A stretch of DNA of 9,682 nucleotides, taken from Frankiales bacterium (lineage in GTDB: Bacteria > Actinomycetota > Actinomycetes > Mycobacteriales > SCTD01). Both the position numbers and the translations under genes were made by a program. The stretch is from assembly GCA_025464795.1 (NCBI GenBank), contig JAODNB010000070.1:1-9682 (forward strand), read 5' to 3'. Below are positions 1 through 5,707 of this stretch, in pieces. Each line of letters opens with the position of its first letter. Position 1 is the stretch's first letter. The notes beneath the pieces are model-generated. The model saw only the letters and a program-made list of their open reading frames with translations. It made no database searches and was not told the origin of the DNA.

Positions 1-179
1 CCCAGCATGCGGGCCGAGCCCTTCACGGTGTGGGCGTCGCGGAACAGCATCGTGATGACCTGCCGCGGGCTCTGGTGCGTCTCGAGCTGCAGGAGCCCGG
101 TCTGCAGCGAGGCGAGCCGCTCCTCGACCTCCGCGCGGAAGGTCGCGAGCAGCTCGGGATCGTCACCCCATGCCGGCAT
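1..179 (-). CDS. cheA: Chemotaxis histidine kinase CheA, N-terminal fragment (Hpt/P1 domain)
   Basis: This is the first 59 codons of a protein that continues past the left edge. CheA is the cytoplasmic kinase of chemosensory arrays; it phosphorylates itself on the P1 domain and passes the phosphate to CheY or CheB. The visible part is a P1/Hpt helix pair, and the segment FRDAHTVKGSARMLG (residues 46-60, the last codon cut by the edge) is the classic phosphorylation motif, with His50 as the phospho-acceptor. The only usable start is ATG at 179: an in-frame TGA lies about 42 nt upstream with no ATG, GTG or TTG between. GGAG at 185-188 is a reasonable ribosome binding site. It lies 59 nt downstream of the MCP gene, which supports CheA over another Hpt protein. 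A CheA-like hybrid, or a class lacking some later domain, cannot be excluded because P2-P5 are outside the window. Confidence 0.88.
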   Translation of the reverse strand, partial: MPAWGDDPELLATFRAEVEERLASLQTGLLQLETHQSPRQVITMLFRDAHTVKGSARML

Positions 180-213
180 GGCTTCTCCGTCGGCCGTTTC
201 GGTGCGCTCCTGT

Positions 214-226
214 AGCCGTCACGGCT
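214..226. repeat. Short perfect inverted repeat between mcp and cheA
   Basis: AGCCGT and ACGGCT flank a single central base in the 59-nt gap between the MCP stop codon and the cheA start. As RNA only about four or five base pairs could form, and no U-tract follows, so it is not a normal terminator. It could be a weak attenuator, an RNA processing site or chance. The sequence is seen directly; any function is a guess. Confidence 0.3.
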
Positions 227-238
227 CCATGCCAGCGG

Positions 239-1795
239 TCAGCTGACCTTGAACTGCGAGATGCTGCCCCGAAGCTCAGCGGCGAGCTCGTTGAGCTGGG
301 CGGCGGCCGCGGCGGACTGCCGCGAACCCACGGCGTACTGCCGCGACACGTCAGACACCTGCGTCATCGCCGACACGACCTGATCGGACGCCGACCGCTG
401 CTGCTGCGTCGCGATGCTGATCTCCTTGGCCGCCGTCGTCGTCTCATCCACCATGCCGGAGATCCGCTCCAGCGCATCAACGACCCCGCGTGCGAGCTGC
501 GTGCCGGCCTTGACCTCCTTCGCCCCCTCCTCCGAGGCGATGATGGTCGCGTTCGTCTCCGCCTGGATCTCCCCCACCAGAGCCTGGATCTGACCCGCCG
601 ACTCCTGCGACCGCTCCGCCAGCTTCCGCACCTCAGAGGCCACCACCGCGAAGCCACGACCGTGCTCGCCCGCACGCGCCGCCTCGATCGCCGCGTTCAA
701 CGCGAGCAGGTTCGTCTGGTCCGCCAGGTCATCGATCACGTCCAGGATCCGGCCGATCTCATGCGACTTCTCACCCAGTCCAAGAGCCCGTGACGCGATC
801 GAGTCCACCCGCACCGCGATGTTGTCCATCGACTCCACCGACGCGCTCACCGCGGCCCGACCCTGCTCCGCGTACCGCAGCGTCTCCGCCGCATACCGCG
901 CCACGGCCTCCGAGGTCTCGGCGATCTGCGCCGCCGTCGCCGCCAGCTCCTCGATCGTCGAGGTCGTCTCCGAGACGGCAGAAGACTGCTGCGTCGCCGA
1001 CGCCGCGTGCTCCTCCGCCGTCGCCAGCAGCTCACCAGCAGAGGCAGCGATCTGCTCACCACCGCCACGGATAGAGCCCACCAACGTGCGCAGGTTCCCC
1101 AACGTGTCGTTCAGCGCGACCGACAGGGTGCCGAGGTGACCGGCTCCGTCGCTCGTGTCTGCCAGCACCGCGAGATCGCCGCCAGCCGCCTGCTGCAGCA
1201 GCGCCGAGAGCTCACCGACGCGAGCCTCGAGCGCCTTGCGGTCGGAGCTGGCCTGCGAGCGCATCTGCCACACGGCCGCCGACAGCGAGGAGTTGAACCA
1301 CGCGACCAGGGGGTAGGTCGTGCCGACCAGGACGATGACGCCCACCGAGGCAGCGTCGAGCGTGTGCGAGAGCCAGCTGGCGAGCACGAGCCCGCCGCTG
1401 GCGGCGAAGCCGAACAGCGCCGCCTGCCAGGCCCTCATCGAGACGGCGGCGAACAGCACGACGCCGAGGTAGCAGATCCAGAACGGCCCCCGGACGCCTC
1501 CGGTGACGGTCACGTCGGCCGTGATCCAGACCGTGTCGGCGATGAGCAGGAACGCGCGGAACGCGTTGATGTTCTTGAGGACGAAGTGCGACTTCATCGC
1601 CATGGCCGGCAGGAAGGTCAGGAGCCCCGCGACGGCCGCACCGAAGACGGTCCAGAGGTACAGCGCGAACAGGTGCAGGTGCACACCCGGCATCACCCCG
1701 ACCTGGTCCATCACGACGGCCGACGAGACACCGAAGACCAGGCTGACCCAGGTCATGATGGAGGCCGCTCGCGCGAGTCTCAGGGTGAAGTCCAT
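239..1795 (-). CDS. Methyl-accepting chemotaxis protein with six-helix membrane sensor
   Basis: This is a 518-residue chemoreceptor. Residues ~8-170 form about six hydrophobic helices (roughly 8-29, 37-61, 77-97, 102-119, 122-142, 150-170) with only short loops, so it has no Cache- or four-helix-type outer domain. Sensing is probably within the membrane or by membrane state. Residues ~172-245 are a HAMP-like connector (GGDLAVL, then VALNDTLGNLRTLV). The rest is a long coiled-coil signalling hairpin whose tip, around 354-390, carries the conserved ADQTNLLALNAAIEAARAGE and GRGFAVVASEVRKLAERS. This tip binds CheW and CheA. About 140 residues lie on each side of the tip. No C-terminal NWETF-type tether is present; the protein ends SQFKVS. 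The reading frame is open to 1897, but ATG 1795 is chosen because AAGGAAG (1800-1806) precedes it and a longer form would overlap cheW. It sits between cheW (16 nt gap) and cheA, as in a chemosensory operon. Ligand unknown. Confidence 0.93.
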   Translation of the reverse strand: MDFTLRLARAASIMTWVSLVFGVSSAVVMDQVGVMPGVHLHLFALYLWTVFGAAVAGLLTFLPAMAMKSHFVLKNINAFRAFLLIADTVWITADVTVTGGVRGPFWICYLGVVLFAAVSMRAWQAALFGFAASGGLVLASWLSHTLDAASVGVIVLVGTTYPLVAWFNSSLSAAVWQMRSQASSDRKALEARVGELSALLQQAAGGDLAVLADTSDGAGHLGTLSVALNDTLGNLRTLVGSIRGGGEQIAASAGELLATAEEHAASATQQSSAVSETTSTIEELAATAAQIAETSEAVARYAAETLRYAEQGRAAVSASVESMDNIAVRVDSIASRALGLGEKSHEIGRILDVIDDLADQTNLLALNAAIEAARAGEHGRGFAVVASEVRKLAERSQESAGQIQALVGEIQAETNATIIASEEGAKEVKAGTQLARGVVDALERISGMVDETTTAAKEISIATQQQRSASDQVVSAMTQVSDVSRQYAVGSRQSAAAAAQLNELAAELRGSISQFKVS

Positions 1796-1799
1796 TGCA

Positions 1800-1806
1800 C
1801 TTCCTT
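1800..1806 (-). promoter_or_regulatory. Ribosome binding site of the MCP gene
   Basis: AAGGAAG lies five bases (counted to the ATG at 1795) upstream of the chosen start, within the 16-nt gap after the cheW stop. It decides the start over the longer open frame that extends to 1897 inside cheW. Confidence 0.6.
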
Positions 1807-1811
1807 CGGGG

Positions 1812-2291
1812 CTAGCCGGCTCGCCGGACGCGCGGGAGCGCGTCGGCCAGACGGAACACGGCATCGAGGTCGAGGACGCCACAGGGCCCCTCGCCATCGG
1901 TGATCTGACCGACCAGGAGGTCGGCCGCGGTGTCGGGCAGGTGGGCGAGAGCGGGCTCGACCTGCTCGTCGTCGAGCAGGTGGGTGCCCTCGACGCCTTC
2001 GGTGAGGAGTCCCACGGGCACGTTGGCCCGGTGAAGCACCACGAGGCGCGCGCGACGGTCCAGCGGGACGACCGGAGCGGTGAGCAGCGGGCGAAGGTCC
2101 AGGACCGCCAGCACCCGACCGCGCCAGTTGGCGACGCCCGCCAGCCACCCGGGCACGCCGGGGACGCGCGTCAGGCTCGGGGGTCGCCCGACCTCTGCCA
2201 CGCAGTCCATCGGCAGCGCGTACCGGGACCCGCCGAGGCGCACGACGACGACCTCGTGGGGTTCGGCACCCGCGTTCTCGACAGCTTCCAC
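1812..2291 (-). CDS. cheW: Chemotaxis coupling protein CheW
   Basis: This 159-residue protein is a single CheW domain, the SH3-like adaptor that links receptor tips to CheA in the array. Residues 13-70 show the usual opening strand pattern (VVVVRLGGSRYALPMDCVAEV) and the hallmark GWLAGVANWRGRVLAVLDLR, which matches the GLINLRGxVVPVxDLR consensus of the family, here with NWRG for NLRG. The later half has the second barrel (ARLVVLHRANVPVGLLTEGV, then CGVLDLDAVF). Length is normal for CheW (about 150-170). The start is GTG 2291, seven nt after the stop codon of the upstream membrane-protein gene. No good Shine-Dalgarno sequence precedes it, so translation is probably coupled to the upstream gene. 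The MCP start follows 16 nt downstream. The first ~10 residues are poorly constrained, but no better in-frame start is visible. Confidence 0.88.
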   Translation of the reverse strand: MEAVENAGAEPHEVVVVRLGGSRYALPMDCVAEVGRPPSLTRVPGVPGWLAGVANWRGRVLAVLDLRPLLTAPVVPLDRRARLVVLHRANVPVGLLTEGVEGTHLLDDEQVEPALAHLPDTAADLLVGQITDGEGPCGVLDLDAVFRLADALPRVRRAG

Positions 2292-2298
2292 GGGAGGC

Positions 2299-2682
2299 TC
2301 ATCGGCCGTCTTGCCCCTGAGGTGTAGCGCCCCGGCCCATTGCGAGCCCGATCGCCACCGCTCCGGCGATCGCTCCGACCGCCAGGAACGCGTAGCCCCG
2401 CAGGGTCGCAGGCACGACCGTGTCCCCCTCCGGGCGCATCGTGGCCAGGGCGAGCGCCACGGCGAGCCAGACCAGCTCAGGCAGCACGGCCCCGACGGTG
2501 CGCTGCGCGATGCGCCCTCCTGCGGCGCCGAGCCCGAGGTTGCCGACGCCGGCGACCACGGCGGCTACGGGGAACGCGACGCCGAAGGGGCGGGCTCCGA
2601 CGAGGAACCCACCCCAGACGGCCAGCTCGAAGGACAGGAGCAGCACCAGCAGGTAGGACGCGCTCCGGGTCAGCCTGCTCAC
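2299..2682 (-). CDS. Small four-helix membrane protein, probably DUF6113-like
   Basis: This 127-residue protein has four predicted membrane helices (about 8-28, 33-54, 64-82, 96-116), short loops and a polar tail, with no catalytic motif. The segment PATLRGYAFLAVGAIAGA near the last helix, together with its size and helix count, resembles the actinobacterial DUF6113 membrane proteins often found next to mshB. That assignment is from memory and not certain, and the function of those proteins is unknown. It starts at GTG 2682, 18 nt after the stop of the FtsH-like gene, with a G-rich but weak ribosome binding site (GGGCGG). Its stop codon is seven nt before the cheW start, so the two are likely translationally coupled. 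In this genome the protease gene separates it from mshB. It could instead be an unrelated membrane protein that assists the protease. Confidence 0.72.
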   Translation of the reverse strand: MSRLTRSASYLLVLLLSFELAVWGGFLVGARPFGVAFPVAAVVAGVGNLGLGAAGGRIAQRTVGAVLPELVWLAVALALATMRPEGDTVVPATLRGYAFLAVGAIAGAVAIGLAMGRGATPQGQDGR

Positions 2683-2700
2683 GCCGCCCAGCCTGTCAGG

Positions 2701-4623
2701 TCAGGTGGAACGGACCTCGCTCGGCCCGCTGGACAGGTCGATGACCCGCCCCTGTGCCGCTGCAGCATCGAGGACGTCAGTGATCTCGTGACCGATCAGC
2801 TCGTCGTGCTCGAGCAGTGCGTCGCGGAGAGCCTCGACGAGGTGCGTGTTCGCCAGCAGCGTCTGCTTCGCGACCGCCTTGTGGCGCTCCAGCAGGGCCT
2901 GCACCGCCTGACGGCCCTGGTCGTCGCCGAGCACCCGACCGACGATGTTGGTGTCGGCGAAGCCGCTGTTCTGGATGGCCAGGAACGACACCAGGTTCTC
3001 GTCCATGCCGTTCTGGCCGATCATCTCGGCGGCGCAGTTCGTCGCGAACAGCAGGTCGCCCGCAGGCCCGGTCGAGACGTCGTTGAAGAAGATCTCCTCT
3101 GCGCACTGCCCGCCGAAGGCGATCTGGATGAGTGCCTCCATCTCCGTGCGCGAGCGCGTGTAGACGTCCTCGCGGTCGCCATGGGCGAGCATGCCGAGGG
3201 CACCCTTGCGCTTGATGATGGTGAGGATCTCGAGGCGTCGGTGCGGCGCAGCCAGGTAGGCCATCGTGGCGTGGCCGGCCTCGTGGGTGGCGATGAGCCG
3301 CTGCTCGTGAGCGGTGTACTCCACCGGGTGTCCCGTGCCGACGTCGATCGCGAGGCGGGCCTCCGCGACGTCCTGGTAGGTCATCCGGTCCCGGCCGTGC
3401 TTGACGGCGTTGACGAGGGCCTCGTCGAAGAGGTTCTCGATCATGACCGGGGAGTAACCGATCGTGGTGGCGGCCAGGGCGTCCCGCAGGTCGTCGCTGT
3501 CGAGCTCCTCCACGTGGGACTTCTTGCCGAGGAAGTGGTCGATCAGCTGGCGACGACCGGACTTCACCGGCAGCTCGAAGGACAGCCGACGGTCGAAACG
3601 ACCCGGGCGCAGCAGGGCCGGGTCGAGGGAGGAGGCCCGGTTCGTGGCAGCGATGAGCAGCACGTTGGGAACCGCGGCCGTCGGGCGCTTGATCTGGCGT
3701 GACACCGGCATCAGCAGGTTGAGGCGGTCCACGAACCAGCCCTGGAGGCGCTGCCAGCCGGTGAGGGCGCTGAACGACTGCATCTGGACCAGGAGCTCGT
3801 TGATGATCGCGGAGGTGTCGCCCCCGGCCGTGAACGAGCTCGTGATGGTCGCCGGGGCGGCGTACGTCGCGGGCAGGCAGGTCGTGCCCGAGCAGCCGCT
3901 CACCGCGAGCGGGGCCATGGCCGTGGCCACCCCGCTGCGCGACTGGGCGATGACGTCGATCTCCTCGATGAACCCGATGGCACCGCCCTCCTTCAGGGCC
4001 GCCTTGCGGAGGGCCTTGAAGTACTGGCGGATCTTCTTGGAGCTCTGGCCCTGCCAGACGGTCTGGAACGACGTGCCGCTGACGAACAGGAACGGAACGC
4101 CGGCCTCGTGCGCCATGGCGCGAGCGAGGTGCGTCTTGCCCGTCCCCGGAGGGCCTTCGAAGAGCAGGCCGCGACGCGGCGTCCCGCCCATGTGGCTGGA
4201 GTAGGCGTCGTGCGACAGGAACAGGTTCAGGGACCGGACGACCTCGTCCTTGACCGGGTCGATGCCCACGACGTCCGCGAGGGTCGTCTCGATCTGGTCG
4301 GCGCGGTAGACCACGTGCGGCGACTTGCCCGTCATCATCTGCTGGCCGACCGCGAGCAGCATCATGAGGCCGAAGAAGGCGAACAGCATCGCGTAGAGCG
4401 GGTCGATGTGCGGGAACGGGACCCAGGGGGAGTCGGGGGACTTCAGCGCTCCGCGCCAGAGGATGAGAGCCAGCAGGGTCCAGATGCCGAGGGCGAGCCG
4501 GACGAAGCGCCGGCGGCGGGCGTCCTCGCGGTTGCGGCCGACATCGGCGTCGCGCATCCGCAGCAGCCCACCGGCCACGTTGAGGAGCCCCGAGAGGGGG
4601 GCGGCTTCGTTCACGTCAGACAC
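2701..4623 (-). CDS. Divergent FtsH-like membrane AAA+ zinc metalloprotease
   Basis: This 640-residue protein has the FtsH order: two membrane helices (about 41-57 and 76-93), an AAA+ ATPase, then an M41 peptidase. FtsH-type proteases are membrane-bound hexamers that pull out and degrade membrane or cytosolic proteins. Visible residues are Walker A GPPGTGKT (157-164), Walker B-region FIEEID (218-223), sensor 1 Asn328, arginine fingers Arg339 and Arg342 in LLRPGRFDRR, zinc site HEAGH (447-451) and probable third ligand Asp523 in STGPAGDL. Both activities look intact. Departures from canonical FtsH: Glu replaces the first Asp of FIDEID; the pore-loop aromatic is Trp190 (VWQG, not MFVG); the loop between the helices is only ~19 residues; and there are two ~30-residue insertions, at ~229-270 (with Cys244 and Cys249) and ~285-318. 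The start GTG 4623 has an ideal AGGAG six bases upstream; the frame is open to GTG 4731 but that start has no ribosome binding site. It is probably a second, specialised paralogue rather than the housekeeping ftsH. Confidence 0.87.
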   Translation of the reverse strand: MSDVNEAAPLSGLLNVAGGLLRMRDADVGRNREDARRRRFVRLALGIWTLLALILWRGALKSPDSPWVPFPHIDPLYAMLFAFFGLMMLLAVGQQMMTGKSPHVVYRADQIETTLADVVGIDPVKDEVVRSLNLFLSHDAYSSHMGGTPRRGLLFEGPPGTGKTHLARAMAHEAGVPFLFVSGTSFQTVWQGQSSKKIRQYFKALRKAALKEGGAIGFIEEIDVIAQSRSGVATAMAPLAVSGCSGTTCLPATYAAPATITSSFTAGGDTSAIINELLVQMQSFSALTGWQRLQGWFVDRLNLLMPVSRQIKRPTAAVPNVLLIAATNRASSLDPALLRPGRFDRRLSFELPVKSGRRQLIDHFLGKKSHVEELDSDDLRDALAATTIGYSPVMIENLFDEALVNAVKHGRDRMTYQDVAEARLAIDVGTGHPVEYTAHEQRLIATHEAGHATMAYLAAPHRRLEILTIIKRKGALGMLAHGDREDVYTRSRTEMEALIQIAFGGQCAEEIFFNDVSTGPAGDLLFATNCAAEMIGQNGMDENLVSFLAIQNSGFADTNIVGRVLGDDQGRQAVQALLERHKAVAKQTLLANTHLVEALRDALLEHDELIGHEITDVLDAAAAQGRVIDLSSGPSEVRST

Positions 4624-4629
4624 GCTGGG

Positions 4630-4634
4630 CTCCT
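4630..4634 (-). promoter_or_regulatory. Shine-Dalgarno sequence deciding the start of the FtsH-like gene
   Basis: AGGAG within TGAGGAG sits six bases before GTG 4623. This spacing is optimal and argues against the in-frame GTG at 4731, which would add 36 poorly structured residues. The resulting leader between mshB and this start is 134 nt, with no TANNNT-type -10 box that I could pick out. Confidence 0.65.
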
Positions 4635-4749
4635 CAAAAACCACGGAGGACGAGGCGAGCGCCCGGTCCTGCTTCCTCCCCCGATGATGGGCGATCTCAC
4701 GCTCCGTGACCAGCAGAGCGAGAGAATTCACCTGATCGGCTCATCAAGA

Positions 4750-4762
4750 GCTGACTCTCAGC
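4750..4762 (-). repeat. Small hairpin overlapping the mshB stop codon
   Basis: GCTGA and TCAGC flank a three-base loop and include the mshB stop codon. A second 5-bp pairing (CGACC/GGTCG) is possible just upstream inside mshB. On the transcribed strand the hairpin is followed by TCTTGATGAG, not a run of T, so it is at most a weak terminator or attenuator between mshB and the protease gene. Confidence 0.28.
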
Positions 4763-5672
4763 GACCGAACAGGTCGGTTTCGAGGTGTTCGGACAGGCGG
4801 CCCTTACCTTTCGGCAACCCTGTGGAGCGGGCCAGGACGAAGTGCTCGACGCCCATCGTCTGCTGTCCCACGTTGTTCGACAAGGCGAAGAACGGGCCGT
4901 CGACCGCGATCTGCGTCGCGTGAGCGCGCATGGCCGCGACCTTGGCGTCCAGGTGCGCGCTGGCGTCGATGCGGGTGGTGACCTCCTCGTCGGGGTTACC
5001 GAAGGGCAGGTCGTCCGCAGAGTCGACTCCGAAGAAGTCCGTGTCGCCGGACTCCTTCAGCAGGTCGATACCTGCCTGGAGAACGCTCTTGGGCAGCGCC
5101 GTGTAGTAGAGCTTCGACGCCTGCCACGGGGCCCCGAGCTCGGGGGCGTACGCAGGGTCGGCGGCCTTGTCGAAGGCTGCCACCGTCACCCGGTGGGCCT
5201 GGATGTGGTCCGGGTGGCCGTACCCGCCCCTGGCGTCGTAGGTGAGCACCACCTGGGGCCGGACCTCACGCCAGATGGCGACGAGCGCCCTGGTTGCCTC
5301 CTCGAGGTCCGCCTGCCAGAAGCAGTCCGGTCGCTCGTTCGGTGGCGTGCCCATCATCCCGCTGTCGCGCCAGCGGCCGGCGCCGCCCAGGAACCGGTGG
5401 TCGGTCACCCCGAGCGCCGTCATCGCGTCGGCGAGCTCGCCGATCCGGTGCGCCCCCAAGTCGTCGTCCTGGTCGGCCGCCAGGTGGGCGAGCTCAGGGA
5501 CGAGCACCTCGCCCTCCTCCCCGAGGGTGCAGGTCACCAACGTGACGCGGACGCCCTCGCTGGCGTACTTCGCCATCGTGGCGCCGGTCCCGAGGACCTC
5601 GTCGTCAGGGTGCGCGTGAACCAGCAGCAAGCTCAGTGGATCGGGCTGTCGGTCGGACCGTGCGTCGGACAT
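4758..5672 (-). CDS. mshB: N-acetyl-1-D-myo-inositol-2-amino-2-deoxy-alpha-D-glucopyranoside deacetylase MshB
   Basis: This 304-residue LmbE/PIG-L-family zinc deacetylase removes acetate from GlcNAc-Ins to give GlcN-Ins, the second committed stage of mycothiol synthesis in the cytoplasm. The N-terminal motif AHPDDE places zinc ligands at His21 and Asp24 and the general base at Asp23. The second motif, GGYGHPDH, supplies His153 and zinc ligand His156, with Tyr151 two residues before His153, matching the catalytic Tyr142/His144/His147 spacing known from the Mycobacterium tuberculosis enzyme. Length and the C-terminal block (VGQQTMGVEHFVLAR) fit MshB rather than the amidase Mca, which is its closest relative and the main alternative. 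ATG 5672 is the natural start; the upstream bases CCCTCC are pyrimidine-rich, so there is no ribosome binding site, and a leaderless message is likely. It is divergent from the hybrid kinase gene. Confidence 0.93.
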   Translation of the reverse strand: MSDARSDRQPDPLSLLLVHAHPDDEVLGTGATMAKYASEGVRVTLVTCTLGEEGEVLVPELAHLAADQDDDLGAHRIGELADAMTALGVTDHRFLGGAGRWRDSGMMGTPPNERPDCFWQADLEEATRALVAIWREVRPQVVLTYDARGGYGHPDHIQAHRVTVAAFDKAADPAYAPELGAPWQASKLYYTALPKSVLQAGIDLLKESGDTDFFGVDSADDLPFGNPDEEVTTRIDASAHLDAKVAAMRAHATQIAVDGPFFALSNNVGQQTMGVEHFVLARSTGLPKGKGRLSEHLETDLFGR

Positions 5673-5678
5673 GGAGGG

Positions 5679-5684
5679 AGACTA
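5679..5684 (-). promoter_or_regulatory. Candidate -10 box for leaderless mshB transcription
   Basis: TAGTCT fits the actinobacterial TANNNT -10 consensus and ends six bases before the A of the mshB ATG. That is the geometry expected if transcription begins at the start codon. No convincing TTGAC-like -35 box is seen at the usual distance, which is common for such promoters. The absence of a Shine-Dalgarno sequence at mshB supports the reading. Inference only. Confidence 0.45.
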
Positions 5685-5692
5685 CGGCGCGT

Positions 5693-5703
5693 GGCAGGCT
5701 GCC
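5693..5703. repeat. Perfect 11-bp inverted repeat in the mshB/kinase divergent spacer
   Basis: GGCAG and CTGCC flank one central G. The repeat lies in the 35-bp spacer between the two divergent start codons, at about -21 to -31 from the proposed mshB transcription start, in the stretch a repressor could cover. It is short enough to be chance in GC-rich DNA. Confidence 0.28.
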
Positions 5704-5707
5704 CAGC

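Noticed and set aside
1796..1897. N-terminal extension of the MCP to 1897
   Set aside because: It would overlap the cheW C-terminus and add 34 Pro/Ser/Arg-rich residues ahead of a normal receptor start that has its own ribosome binding site.
1007..2327. Two overlapping plus-strand open frames (1007-1903 and 1503-2327)
   Set aside because: Both are antisense to the MCP and cheW genes, have no recognisable motif and lack a ribosome binding site.
2080..3702. 540-codon open frame on the plus strand
   Set aside because: It lies opposite the FtsH-like, DUF6113-like and cheW genes, whose translations match known families. Its own translation is low-complexity and Arg/Gly/Asp-rich with no domain, as expected for a shadow frame in GC-rich DNA.
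4750..4762. Rho-independent terminator after mshB
   Set aside because: The stem is only five base pairs and the following bases are TCTTGATGAG, with no T-run. It is kept only as a small repeat.
5636..5707. N-terminal extension of the hybrid kinase to GTG 5636
   Set aside because: It overlaps the divergent mshB start by 37 nt and encodes an Arg-rich stretch that is simply the complement of the mshB N-terminus.
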